A stretch of 64,000 nucleotides of DNA from Scedosporium boydii (taxonomy: Eukaryota; Ascomycota; Sordariomycetes; Microascales; Microascaceae): positions 62,001 to 126,000 of the forward strand of contig NJFT01000034.1 in the NCBI GenBank assembly GCA_002221725.1, in the 5' to 3' direction. The notes under the pieces are model-generated. The model was not told where the DNA came from, searched no databases, and worked only from the letters and a program-made list of their open reading frames with translations. Position numbers and translations under genes: made by a program. Shown here piece after piece: positions 14,901 to 27,576 of the stretch (within the stretch, counting starts at the first letter, position 1; the number at the start of each line of letters is the position of its first letter).

Positions 14901-15224
14901 GCAGCGAGGAGCCAAAGAACGGGACGAAAAATAATCATGGTCCGCGAGCAGATCTCCCCGAACTGGGTCGGTTCCAGAAATTGGGGTGTGTTGAAACACA
15001 TGGTGGGGCACCATGATGGTTCGCAGCACTTAACGCCATCCGCACACTTGGGAAAAACAATACATACCCTCAACGCTGACGATTTCCTGGGGAGTAAAGC
15101 CCGTAAAAGTTCGCTTGTGCTTGGGTCGAGAAATGCCGGCAGGGCCAACGCTTCCTTGGATGTCTACGAGAGGAACACCCACAGAGGGCCTGCGCTGGCG
15201 GGTAGGAAGGGGGTCGTTCGTCAT
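11947..15224 (-). CDS. GPH1: Glycogen phosphorylase
   Basis: This cytosolic PLP enzyme releases glucose-1-phosphate from glycogen. Seven exons join in frame: 15224-15068, 14853-14533, 14444-14179, 14098-13589, 13511-12592, 12520-12448 and 12354-11947. They give about 884 residues, close to yeast Gph1. The catalytic core runs from [17 protein letters not shown] through [20 protein letters not shown] and [14 protein letters not shown] to SGTSNMKF. In that last block K733 corresponds to the PLP-binding lysine (Lys680 of the rabbit enzyme). The N-terminus contains [15 protein letters not shown]41 aligns with the threonine of yeast Gph1 that is phosphorylated to activate the enzyme, and R38 sits at position -3. 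The chosen start is the first ATG in frame; upstream codons in that frame are not ATG. A long open frame on the opposite strand at 12582-13682 is a mirror of this gene. Confidence 0.97.
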
Positions 15225-15305
15225 GTTGCTGGGCGTGTTCTCTCTGCGGACGAGTTCAATACGGGAAAATGTCAAGATAAGTGCGGTCTCTGCTTCGGGG
15301 AAGAG

Positions 15306-16202
15306 AGGGGTAGAGCGTGGTCAATGGGTCGAGGAGAGATAAAAGGTCGGAGGTAAAGCTTCTCCAAAGAAAGCTCCAGATAACACAAACTTAGGAAAAT
15401 CACAGGGGAATAATAAGTACCGGCGGCTCAGGAGAGTGATTTGGCCGTAGATAAGAGATGGATAAGGAATAGAATCAATCCGAGAAGTAGGGGGATTAGA
15501 AGCTGGAGACTCAACATCGAAGGGGGGAGAGTAAACAGATATGGGAGCTTTGGAGCTTATAGATGTCTAGTTTTTCCTGTGTCAGACGATGGAGCACAGT
15601 AGCAAGCTACATCTGATCTAGGGAGACATTGGGGTTGGAAAGGTGGGGTTCGATGTGATGTTCTCTCGCCCGCTCCGCACGCTTCGTACGAACCTGGTGC
15701 CATCATTGCCCAATGTTGATGCGACTTGGAGCTGCGGCAGGTCTTACGGAGGGAACGGAGGGGCGAGCTTAGCGTATGCGCAAAGCTTGAGGTAACCCGG
15801 AGGAGGAATCTAGAACTTGAGCGCGAAGCTGCGACGAACGATAGGATTCGGACACCCCGTGTTAGCTGATGTACCCGCTACATGTGCTCTTGGATCATTC
15901 ACTGCATCAATCAATAGTACAGATGTCTTGTCTGGGCTTGGTACCATTGATGGATCGCCAGTTCTCCAACCCCTCAGGGACACCAGTTCTTAATAATATT
16001 CTCAGAGCATGTGCAATTGCAATTGCAATTGCAATTCCCGGGTCATGCTGCTTCCCGACGTAATCGCCGCAGTTAGACTCGAAAAGTGCGGTCGCCAAAA
16101 ACCTTCGAATTCGACGCAATTTGATTTCATATCATGAGAGGGGAGGTAAAGCTATTGTGTGTGGATTTGACTGAGAAGCTAACCAAAGCTGCCCCTCCCC
16201 CT
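15306..16202. promoter_or_regulatory. STRE-rich upstream region of glycogen phosphorylase
   Basis: AGGGG or its complement CCCCT occurs at about 15306, 15489, 15521, 15759, 16139, 16192 and 16198. That is seven copies in 0.9 kb, where roughly two would be expected. These are the core of the stress response element bound by Msn2/4-type factors (SEB-1 in Neurospora), which are known to act on glycogen genes. The region is G- and CT-rich, so some copies may reflect composition only. Confidence 0.35.
16013..16036. repeat. Tandem palindromic repeat (GCAATT)4
   Basis: Four consecutive GCAATT units form overlapping CAATTG palindromes in non-coding DNA upstream of the phosphorylase gene. Confidence 0.8.
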
Positions 16203-17916
16203 CTTCTTCTTCTCTTCTGGGCGACAGCTCAAGGTCAGCTTGTTGGTGTAAGTTGTACCTGGACTAATCGATACTTGTTGTACTAAGGCAATAAGTATCA
16301 ACGAAATGGGTCCAGGTAGGCAGGTACTAGTGAAAGACGCCCACTATATTAGTTGTTTGGCATCTGTCTCACTGTTGAATTGGGGCTTCTCCTCTTTCCC
16401 GATCTTGTGTAAAGAGTCAAATCCATCCCTGAAGAAACTGTACACTGTAGTTTTCATGTGCGCTGGATTGATGTAGGGATACGTTAATCTTGATTGGGTC
16501 AGGCCAACCACATGCCGGGAATGAGCATATGAAGCAGTGAGCCACCGATTAGATTTAGCCCACCTCCCGCCTTCCCCAATCCAACTTCCTGATGACCATT
16601 GATGAGCATTTGGTCATTTCCATCCAAATCCTGTTGTGGTCAGCAATTGGTGAGGGGTAATCACCACTGATGACCTTTTAACATCAATGATTGTTATACA
16701 ACAGAGGGACGAGAGGTAGAGATTTTCTTCCGATCTGTGCAGGCCGCCGCAAAACCAGCAAGCCCAAGTGGAGGGACACGTTGTGGATACGAAAGAGTGC
16801 GGCGCGGCGCATTGCGGCTGGATTGGACGTCTATGAATAGCTTCGGTCTAGTAGAACCCCCTGCGGCATGAGTGGCAAAAATAGACTGAAAAAACAGCTC
16901 CGGCTTTTCTTTTCTCAATATCTCAAAGGGTGAAAAGGAGGGGCATTGAGGCAATCGAGATCACCAAGCACGATTAAGCTACTCCTGCCTTGGCATGCCT
17001 CGTTTCCCGTCCTCGATCAATTTGGGAAACCAGTTTGCGTCACTCGAATGTCGCCACTGTGCCCTGTAATGGATCTCGTTAATGCACCGTCGTCCTTGAG
17101 CTATTGGACCAAAGGAGTCCGACGCCGCAGAGCACCCACGAAAGAGCCGCCAAGGCGAACTGTGGACATTTCGAGCTTGGAAGCTTGGGCCACATCCTAA
17201 TTGATACATCATACACTTGCGTGAGGGTACTTCGTAAACTACCCCATCCTCCATCTTTGATCCCCCAGAGCGCCCCTCACCCACCATTGACCTACCCTAC
17301 CAGCATCATCGCATCACCGGCTGACCCCCAGATTCTCTCCATATCTCACGCCAATCAATTCGGACAGCAATGAACTTTGAAAACTACACCAATAGATCCG
17401 TCAATTATTCCCACACCATTCAATGTTTGGTGCTGACTTGAGAGGCAAGACACCCTGGTGGTTAACCATTAAAATCCCAATGCAATTGATATCCCGCCCC
17501 TCCAAGTAAGTGTTCCAACCTATCGCCACCTTCCCCCTCAATTGCCCAATTGGCTGTCCCCAATCATCGTTGGACCCTTCCCTGCCTCGAGATCGCGACT
17601 TAGAACTGTGGATCAGGGAAAAATTGAACTTACTGATCAACGGTTCGCCCCTCCCAACTCTTCCCAACACCCAACCCCCCGCACATTTGAGTACTTAAAT
17701 TTCGAAAATAGACCTAAAACCCCTTGCTATGAAGTTAGGCCGGTCGGGAGAATCGAGAGAACATGGTCGCGGTCTGGGCGCTGCTATCAACGTATCTACT
17801 TCGTAATCACAACCTCCATGCAATGACTTCCAGATTCGGCCTGATGATATGATAGCGAATGCATGACACCTGCCCAGAGACCTTGTAGGAGGGGGAGAGG
17901 GGATGTTAAATAGCAC

Positions 17917-17975
17917 ACACCCAAACATACCCAAACATACACATACATACACACACTTTTTCTCACCCACACACA
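17917..17975. repeat. CA/CATA-rich simple sequence
   Basis: This is an imperfect microsatellite of ACAC, CCAAACATA and CATA units between the phosphorylase and G-alpha genes. No coding potential is visible. Confidence 0.7.
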
Positions 17976-18935
17976 AATCTGGATCCTCGACACTCTTCAT
18001 CCCGCCAAGGTCCGGAGGTCTCACATATATCCCGGGATGGCCTACCCGATATGAAACTAGATTGATAGAGGAGCTTGGTTGGCGCGAACCACGACTAGCT
18101 AGCGGACAATGACGAGGTATCTAATGAGAAGAAAGGAAAAAGAATAGTCTATATATAAGTATCCTATCTGTCGTGTAGAGCTGCCCATCATGCAAAAACC
18201 AAAAGGCCAGCTCTGCTGCCAATAATCCCTCCGTTCCGTCAAAAAAGAGAAACCTGAGACTTCATCGTCATAGCGAAGAACTGAACAAGACTCGACAGAA
18301 ACGCCGTCCGTGTGCCGGCTTTTTACAAATCCCTGTCTGCCCAGAAAATAACACAACCATTGGTGGGAACAAAAAAAAGAAAAGAAAGGTCGCAGAAAGG
18401 TTTATTTTGAGCTTCTGGCTTAGACATAGGCCTAGTTCCATGGAATATTTCCTCCTAGAAAATCCTCAGATAACCGGCGCGTGGAGCGGGATGAGGGAGG
18501 ACCGTCACGGTAGGAAGCTAGGCACCGCACGGCATGGTTGAGCCCGGAGGTACTTGCATCACGAATATCTGATATGAGCCTCGCTCGCCTTGTGATGTGA
18601 TGTGGGTGAATAGATAGAGGCTCGACGTTTGGGATGCGACTGGTGCCTGTGATATTACTGGATGGCCCGGAAGTGGTATAACTGTAAGAACATCGATCGA
18701 AATGCAAAGAGGAACGCCGTGTCTGCATCGCGAGATCGCTAAAGAACGAGTGTAGTGTGTGGTATTCCTTCACTAACAACCACCGAAAAAAAAGTCGTAA
18801 CCTGAACGCCGGTCCATGCTAGGGGGGTAACACTAAAAAGGAGGCCGTATTCTTCGAAAAGCCGATGAAAAAAAGGGAATGAGGAAGTAAAGGAAGGCGG
18901 AAAATATAAGCTAAGGATAGTGTTCGATTGTCGGC

Positions 18936-20573
18936 TTATAGAATGCCAGAGTCTCGAAGTGCGTTGTTCAGTATCGTTTCCTTGACTGCCGCAAACACGA
19001 GTCGAATATTTGACGTATCTGTGGCTTGCGTCAAGCTAGAGGGCGTTCCGTTAGCTCATATCCTTTGGGTAGTGGTTTCTTGTAAACGCATTTTTTTGCC
19101 TCGAAAGGAAAAAAGGAGCACCCCGCCATATTACTTACTGAGGGTAGAGATTGAGGTGTGCTCGGTTAACCTGATTGAACCTCCAGAGCAGATACTTGGC
19201 GGCCTTATTCACGTCGTTGCCCCCGGAGTAGTCTGGGAAGTAGTTTCCGAGCGGCGAACGGCTGAGCTTCTCGCGGAAGATGTCGACCTTGTTCAAGAAG
19301 AGAATTATACTTGTCCTAATGAACCATCTCGAGTTGACCACGGAATCAAACAGTAGCAGACTCTCCATCATTCGGTTCTAGAACAGGGGTTCTCTGTTAG
19401 GCATTGCTCTCAAACGCTTGCGCCATGAGCCTCCTGGTCGAAGGCATGCTAGCGATGGTGATAAGAGGGCGGTTTTCAGAGCTTACCTGGCTGCTCTCCT
19501 CCAGTAGAACCTGGTCGTACTCACTAAGCGCAACACAAAAGATGATGGATGTGACATTCTCGAAACAGTGGATCCACTTCTTGCGCTCGCTTCGCTGTCC
19601 GCCAACATCGAACATGCTGTTTAACGTGTAAGCCAGAATGTCCAAAGATCAGTCCCCACACGAGAGGGGGAAGGATGGAAGACGGATGGAGCTCACTGTA
19701 TGCTTAGTTGACCCATCTGGAACCGAGTTTCATATATACCAGTAGTCTTTGTTCGTGCTCGCAATACATCCATCTCCGTAGGTAGATAGTTTGGCGCTAC
19801 GATTCGCTCAACTTCATTGAAGAAGCTATAGACGGGTCAAGTTAGTCCTGTCCGAAGAAGAGAAGAAAAAAAGAAGGGAGAAAAAGGTGTAGAGAGCCAT
19901 GGTCAGCCAAGGTATGGGTAGACCGTCTTGGTCACATACTAAGGCGCTGAGTCCATCAGGTAGAACTCCGTCTGTCTCTCCATCAGGATATCCTTCGCAG
20001 GATCGTTCCATATTGCCTTCACAGCAGTGCCGACTGCGGGATCGATGTTGGCTTGGGGACCGGATTCGGCGGAGTATTCCATCAGGAACTTGGCATGCAT
20101 GCTGTTCTCATCATTGGCGAAGGGTATTTCGAATTGATGCATCGCTTGGATGACCGCTTTGGCACATTCCACCAGGTTCTTGAATACAGTCGGGCGGTAG
20201 TTGTAGAGCTCATCGTCCGAGTACCCCTTCAAGTGAATAATCTTCATCTGCTTTACGATCGTAGACTTGCCGCTCTCGCCAGATCCTAGATCATTCTCCA
20301 GGGTCAGTCCTCTACTCTTATAATCAAAATGTCTAACTGTTGTAGAAGTGAGGTGTGTAGGCCAGGTGTTGCTCTCTGATTAAGAAGGGAAAGAAAGAGA
20401 GCAAAGAGGAGGGAGGAGGAGAACAAGAAAAGCAAAGAAAAGTTCATACCTAGCAGTAGAATCTTGCATTCTCGTCGTAACCTCTTGGAGTCCTCCTCAA
20501 GCTGCTTGTCGATGGCTTGACTGTGCTTCTTCCTAATTGCCTCCTCATTGTTTGAGCTCATACATGCACCCAT
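18936..20573 (-). CDS. gna-3: Heterotrimeric G-protein alpha subunit, group III
   Basis: This is a GTP-binding signalling subunit of the fungal group III class (GNA-3, MagA, GanB, yeast Gpa2 type), which usually couples receptors to adenylyl cyclase and cAMP. Six exons join in frame: 20573-20450, 20285-19940, 19825-19697, 19616-19487, 19377-19139 and 19035-18936. The product is 355 residues. The N-terminus MGACMSS gives a myristoylation glycine (G2) and palmitoylation cysteine (C4). The P-loop GSGESGKST is at 42-50, the switch I arginine at 181 in RTKTTG, switch II DVGGQ at 203-207 with catalytic Q207, and NKVD at 272-275. The C-terminus is DSGIL, without the cysteine at -4 that pertussis toxin modifies; this fits group III rather than group I. 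An ATG three codons upstream of MGAC is not present, so the start is clear. Confidence 0.97.
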
Positions 20574-20918
20574 TGTGAACATTAAAGTGCGCGGCGCGCT
20601 GTCAACGGTCGGAGGTCAAAATCAAAGGAGAGAGATTAAAGGGTCAAGTCAATATGGTTGGCGCTGTCCACGACAGAACTTCCAGAGACAACTCTCTTCC
20701 TCCCGAAATTTGGCAAATATATATCAAGTTTTCGCCGACAATCCAAGGCCCATGACAGACGAAGAACAATTGTCCAACTGAGGAAGCGGTGACGGTGTCG
20801 GCGGTGTGCAACACTCGGTAAGGTCGAACGGGGCAGGCTCGTAACGGTGATTCGGTCGCCAACAACAAATTGGCACGGCTCGATCAACGTGCAACGGCTG
20901 CTTGAGAAAAAGAAGAAG

Positions 20919-20947
<29 letters not shown>
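20919..20947. repeat. Homopolymer A29
   Basis: An uninterrupted run of 29 A, preceded by AGAAG units, lies about 350 bp upstream of the G-alpha start codon. Confidence 0.85.
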
Positions 20948-20951
<4 letters not shown>

Positions 20952-21595
20952 GTCGGGATAGGCGTGGCTCGATTCGGGGGAGAGAGGAGTGGAAGCTGGT
21001 GGATGTCAGGTCGAAAGTGGGACAGGTCAATCGGCGGTATTACTCGCAGGTTGTCGCTCGAGGCGTAAGGCTGGGCAGCGGTGTAGGTGGTTTGAACGAA
21101 TCGAGAAAAAATGGGTTGGAGTAAGAGAGGGGTCGAGTCGCAGTCGGAGAAAGATGAGAAATGACAGATGGTGACAATGGCAAGTCGAAACTCTGATTGC
21201 TCTCGGATTTGACGGAGGGCGCAGTGTTGCGGCCAGACCAGGAAATCTAGGAGTCGATGGTGGCTATATCAGTTGAAATTGGTGAGACGACAGGAGAGCG
21301 AGTCGGATCCATCAAGGACACAGAACCATCGTGCGCAAAGGTCGAATGCCGTTAATTTGGGATGTCGAGGCTCGCCGAGGCAGATCTCAATTGCGAAGTG
21401 CCAGCGGAGGAGTCTAAGGAGGGGAGAAGAGAGGCGCAGAGAGGAATTACACTAGAGTAAATGAGAACCTTGGTCAATGTATCAATGTGCTGGATCGTGG
21501 ATTACGACTTGACTGTGGAGGTGGAGCCATGGAGAGGAGATAAAAGTCGGGGCTGCGGGAATAGCATGAGAGGAAGGATGGAAGATGCTACTTTG

Positions 21596-24500
21596 TACTT
21601 CGTACTTGCCAAATACGCCTCGAGCATGGAAGCATGGAAGGTGCGAACAAAAGCGGCAGGTTGAAAGTCACAAGAAACTGAGGCTTGAAACGGAAAGGAC
21701 GCCGTACTTTGCAGGTACAGGGGCGTGCGAGGGAAAGTGCGAGGGAGGAAGTGAGGAGGAGCGGGACAAAAGAATGGAGGAACCAGGGCGAGACTCCCAA
21801 GTTGGAGCAAATCATTTCAGGCAATTCAGCATGGGAAAATACATCATCAACTCCATGAATTGGAAGTACTTGACCGAGTACTTCATACTTTGCAGTACAG
21901 CGAGAAAGCCAGGCGACCAAATTGGGGACGGAAAAAGAATACAGAGACTTAATAACAGAGGTACAATTGAAGCCATCAATTCCACTGAATGCAGCACAAT
22001 CTTATTGCCTCTCCAATACTGAGCTTATTCTCGGATGCCGCTCTCTGCAGCCAGGCTACGAAGTATGCCGCAGTCCATGACAGGGCCGAGTAGATTGTGT
22101 CCTTTGTAGGAAGTACTCGCATCAACAATGTGTCGAGTCTGGATTGTACTTGAAGGAGGTGTCACTTCGAGTCAGGCCAAGCACCCAAGGCAAACGGAGA
22201 TTCGATTCAATATTATTGCATATTTTCTTATAGCCGCATCGAGGGCAATCCAATCTTTAATTTCATCATTGATCTTTTAGGCGAAACATTAATTCCATGT
22301 TACTTCGCCAGGCCTGGCAGTACTTGATAGCAATGTGGCCTAGTGAGAAATAACGACAAAATACAGAATCAGTGGTCACTACCGTATCGCAAGGCAATGC
22401 AGCTTCACTCCGTAACAACTGTGCCTCGATAGACTGCTCAAGTCGTGGAATGTGGGTGTCTTTCTATTCACCTTCTTCGAGAGCAGCACAGTCCCGCTTC
22501 AAGGACAGGGAAGGAAGGCGTGGGCATGCAAGCAGGAAGTAGGGGGGTTTTGGTTTAGAAACCCGTTGTGCGTGTGAGCTCGCCCTTGCGGTTAATGCTC
22601 AAATACCGAGGGCACCAACACAACGTCAAAGTGGCTGCGTCGAACAGAAGAAGGGGGGGTTATTCCATGAACAAAACTGGCCAGGAACACAGGCACTCTA
22701 CAGCCAAGGTCGGCAAAGGATGGGGTGGATCCCAGGAGCAAATCTTTGTGAGCAATGGGCTTCCTCGACGTCAATCTTGGCTCTCCGAGAAAGTTTGTCT
22801 TTTCGTCTCAAAAGGGGAGGTGCAGTGACACTATGGCACTAACAACAATCATGGCGTGCGCAATGTGCAACGCTGCATAATGCGACTTGGACTCTTCCAG
22901 TTACCTCAGAGAGTAGTGTGCTCCGTAGGTCTGGGCAGCCGTCGATTTGTTGGCTTGCTACTCCGCGAGCCAGTCGAGGCACACCAAGATATGAGGTAAT
23001 ATTCGGACCGGGCAAAAGAGGTGACAACAAACTCCAAGTTGAGGCATATAAAAGGCCGATCTTTTTAAGCTATGATGGTGGTACTTGGATGTGAGCATGC
23101 TTTCGGGTACACTCTTCAGGGCTTCGAGCCTTGCCCTTTTTAGAGGAGCATGTTAACGGCGCTACGAAGTACGAAGTAGATATTGATTAATTGAGGGATT
23201 GTCTGCCCAGGTATTGTTATCAGCTAGCACATTGTTGTTCTGGTTCTTCCTTTTTTTTCGGCCCATGTCGTGCTCATGGCATGGCGGCGGAATTATCGCC
23301 TGGCCTTGCCCTCGTTCTAGGTTAGCTCAGGACGAAGTCCTAATAAACTGCGGTGGAGACAGGCAAGTGATTGACAAGGGATCATATATCCTCAATGCTC
23401 CGCATTCGTCAACTCCTCATTGTCCCATGCCATTGTCTCCAGGCATGGGGGAATTGCGGCTTTCGAAAATTCTTTGGGTTTGCCATGCCATGCCATGTGG
23501 GAAGCCGTCTTGGGAGCCTGGCTTGGATGTTGAATAGAAGAGCCGACCCCCCTTACAAAAGTAGCTGCAGGGTAGCATTCGCCAACATCTAACTGCCAGG
23601 CGAAACACAACCCAGCGTCGTCTTTCAACGATGAGCGCCCTGAGACGCATAACATTGTCCACTCAAATGGGCAGCAGAATCGGAGACCAGGTTCCTTCAA
23701 TGTGATCTGAAGGGGAAGCCAGCGACTGAACGGCGTGATTCGAGTGCCCCCTCAGAATCCCCCGTACAAGTAGAACCCCCCGTTGTTGGTATCTAGTGAT
23801 CCACCGTCCATTCATTCCCCCCGTCTCAGCTGATGAGACGAACTGGGTTGGCAGGGACCTGGACCAGGCAAGACGCCATCTCGGGAACGAGGGAGCCTTG
23901 TCCCATCACAACTCAGAAAGATTAAATAGGAGATTGCGAACTGGCATCCTTGACATTCCTCTCTCCCTTTTGTTTTTCTTTTCTGAGACATGGTGGCACA
24001 AATCGATCAACGGGCAGACTACTTCGTATGAACGATGTTACAAATTCTCTTCGTCCTGTTTGCAAATGTTACAATTCCTGGGGTATGAGAGCAGGATGCT
24101 GAAGAACCCCCGCATCTGCATCGGCTCGTTTATTCTCAAATCTTCCGAGTTACCAACCCCGAAGTCTGCCACCGGGTTTGTTCTTCTCATACACTGCTAA
24201 GAGCCCCTTACTGTGCAGCAGATCTTCCATGAAGACCGCCAAGCAGCGAAGGCACTGCTGGCATAGTTCTAATACTACATATGTTACTTTCGCAAACTAT
24301 TATATACTTGTACTTCGTACAAGTCAGTACTCTTTCTTGAGAGAGGAGTTATTATTGCCTCGTACGACGGCACGCCTAGTCAGGCAGTCCGTGCCCAGCG
24401 GTGATCTCTGTCCAAGGACCTGGTTATTAAACCATGGAGCGTGCGCGGGCGAGGTTGGTGGTGGTAGTGCTATCTGAGCACTCCGGGGGACGGAATGCAA

Positions 24501-26824
24501 GTCCGTAAAATGGAAGAGCGCTGGTGAGAGCACTGTGCTTTGGTCCCGATTCCCGAACCACAACGGGAGCACACACGTGGGGACGTTGAATTCCATCATG
24601 TCAGTTTATATTTGAGGTTCCTGAACGGTCGAGTTCCGTGCTACGCAGGGTAGCATCGGTCCATTGCGAATATCTCCCACTGCTTTCGTAAAGCAAATGA
24701 CGAAAACATCAATCAGCCAGTCCAGTTCCTGGGTGCGTGGACACAGGTATGAAGTGCCGAGTCGAACTCTCTTTGTTGGTAACTTGGTGTCATTGTTGGC
24801 GTTGGCAATAAATGCAAGACTTGGACTCGTCATGGGTCATGGTTCCTGCAGCAGTGACACCTTCAGTACCTTGAAAGGTACGAGACGATTTAGACCAGCC
24901 ATTCCATCCAAGATTGGAAGCCCTGCGTGGACACAGTACGAAGTACCAGGGTACGTCTTCTCTACTTCTCGCGCCCAGCCCAGCCACGAACAGTCCAGGG
25001 CAACACTACGAAGTACTCCTCATCCTCACCTAGCTGAACGTTGAGGCGAGTGCAACTGCGAGACGACCAGCACGGCACCGCAGACTGATGTCATGCCCTT
25101 GTCCGGTGCCGTGCCTAGCCAGAACTGCACACCAACATGGATTGCACATGATTGTGAAGCCAAGGTGCAACTTCGTGTGTGACGACTTCCGCTTCCCTTC
25201 GGTGAGCGAGAAGGTGCGACTGCATCGCATCCATGATCCTTCTCGCCAACCCAACAACCACGAGCGCTTTCAACACTCGCCTCGTCCCGACAACGTGGTT
25301 GGCAGCCAGCACGACAATGTCTGCCAAAACTATTCACATGTCTGCCCGGATCCATCAGAAGAATTACTAGTCAGGGTAATAATGAGCTTGACATCCCCAT
25401 CGAGCCGTGGAAACTGCATTTCTCAAGCAGCCACCTTTTTTTCTTCTCCCTCTCTCTCGCCATATTGCGCATCCTTCGACGCCCAATGAGGCATAAGTTG
25501 AAATATCCTCGTTGAACTGATTTGACTTCGGTGGCGGCAGGTCGATTTGATGTCAAACCATTAAGGTTAGGCACGTACAAAGTTACTATCCGTGTTATCC
25601 TGCGTGTAAGAGGCGCCCCATGATTTCCCATCTTTCCGGGGTGTGGTGTGGGAAACACAAAGACGAAACGGAAAAGCAGATAAATAAAAAAAAGAATATC
25701 ACAAAAATGATCTGCTCCTCATTTCGGTGTGCAAATCAGGGCCACAACCCCAAACTCTCCAAACTTCAGGACTGTCGATCATCCAGGCACCGAGTTCTCT
25801 TCCAATCTCGCTGGCGCATCAAAAGAAACGAGGGGGTTGAAAAAAAGACCATTCTAGGGAATTTCTAGAATGATAGAAAGCGACTGTAGTGGTCTTTTTA
25901 CGTTCGATATTGTTTAGGGACTCGTGTTAATGCGTCGTTCTCGGTACTTTCTGCCGAAAGAACAGTTCAAGACCGAGCGAGCTTTTGTCTGTGCTCTATT
26001 CTCCGAACATTGATGCTTCGTAAACTTGGTTGTAGAATGGCACTTCAGCGTCGTAGGAGATGCTACTTGGAGCCAAGCAATGTCAAGGTATTGACGTGAT
26101 GAAGAGGCCACAGTTCACGTCAAATCTCAAGATGGCATGCCATGAGACGAAGCCTGCCAACCAAGCACCTCGAACCAGGATAACCAGCCAGGGCACCTCG
26201 TGGGCTCCTAGGACTGTAGCTTCGACCTGTTAAGATGACCGGCACTCAAATCGAAAATCGATTGATCAATTGATGTTCGCCTCCCTTGCCAGGAACAAAG
26301 GCCAGCATCATCTCCACACCCACCGGTATCCGCATCCGCATCTGCGTCTGCATCCCCCTCATCAACATCATCACCACTACGACGACCAACACCCCATCTG
26401 AGTCCCCCAACAGCTGCAATGAGATACCGAGAGCTTGGCTCAGCCCACTGCAACGCTAACGGTAGCCCTCTCGCCATCCTTCTTCTCTCCCATGCACGTT
26501 CTTTTCTTCCCTCGCACGTACATACGAAGTAAGCATCTAACCAACCGACTTCACGCTCGGTAACCGTAGTCCGTAGTCCGCAACCCATCAATGATCGTTC
26601 CGCAACACCGGCAGAACAACCCCAAGAAGGTGAAAATCCCTCTCGGTATGCTTCCCACCCCCTTACTACTCCGTACCTTTTGCTCCACCTCTCCACTTTA
26701 TATTCACCCAAGCGAGTAATGGCCCCCCAACTTGATCGTCTCCGATCCCACTCTTTCGATATGACATTCCGGGTTTCCAGCCTCCCCCTGCTTTGACAGG
26801 GTATTCGGTGCAGTGTACGAAGTA
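21596..26824. repeat. Dispersed short word TACGAAGTA, densest cluster
   Basis: Ten exact copies in both orientations fall within 5.2 kb, including two overlapping copies at 23163 and 23170. The word has TAC and GTA arms around a GAA (or TTC) centre. Flanking bases often extend the arms, most clearly at 24306-24324. No coding sequence is present. Confidence 0.7.
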
Positions 26825-27554
26825 CTCCGTTGCACGCCGTGGTAACTTCGTACTCCTCTTTCCCCCGCCGCCACGTGCGTCTGGAAAATGGTGCTATCTA
26901 GATTAATGTACTTCGCGGTCGTGTTAACCTCCACTCCCATTCCTCGAACTACCTGCTTCCACTTCGAAGTGCTAGCCCGACAGGGGCGCTGATAACTCCA
27001 CAAAGACTGGCATGAGCGCCCTTTCAGTGCCCCTAGCAACCGAGTTCGGTAAGTATTTCCGAATCTAATTGCATATGGAGTTGACAAGTGGGTTCTACGG
27101 AGTATTCTAACACGGAGATAAACAGCACTAGAGTCCTCTAATGGTCCCAGAGACAGTCGACTTCTCACCGGGACACGTGCGATAAAGCGGGTGTTTTCAA
27201 CGAGGACTGGACTGGACCAGCCACCAACCCCACGGCACACCGAGACCCATCAGGCATTCTGCGGACTTCAATTGATACCTCCGATAAGCATCGGCGTTGC
27301 TGCGAACGTCTTAATATAGGTGGAAGATAGTGGCGTATACGATGTAACTGCAGAATGAAACAGAAACCCCACACTTCCAAAGTACAAGTAGAGTCCTGCA
27401 AAAATAGGACAATTGGAATAATCGCTCTCAATTTCCGTCGTAGAAGTCTATCGTAGAATCAAGGAACTAATTCCGATCCGCAAATTTCCCAAGCCACAGT
27501 TATCAATAGATTCCTTCGTATCCCAGTCCATCCGTGATGTGAGAAGAGGTAGAG

Positions 27555-27576
27555 AAAAAAAAAAAAAAAAAAAAAA
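27555..27576. repeat. Homopolymer A22
   Basis: A run of 22 A on the plus strand lies about 185 bp beyond the stop codon of the SH3-domain gene. Confidence 0.85.

Larger units (their letters stand above)
15225..18935. other. Gene-free interval: phosphorylase upstream region and G-alpha 3' flank
   Basis: No gene is recognisable in 3.7 kb. The first kilobase is rich in STRE-like AGGGG/CCCCT words. A GCAATT array lies at 16013-16036 and a CA/CATA-rich stretch at about 17917-17975. TACTTCGTA copies lie at 17228 and 17797. The right end should contain the G-alpha 3' UTR. Confidence 0.6.

Noticed and set aside
15225..15275. Upstream N-terminal extension of glycogen phosphorylase (17 codons)
   Set aside because: The codon at 15275 is TTG; the first in-frame ATG is at 15224, which also fits the start of related fungal proteins.
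26208..27240. Two minus-strand open frames of 167 and 178 codons in the large empty interval
   Set aside because: They start at TTG and GTG, not ATG, contain copies of the intergenic TACGAAGTA word and have no recognisable domain.
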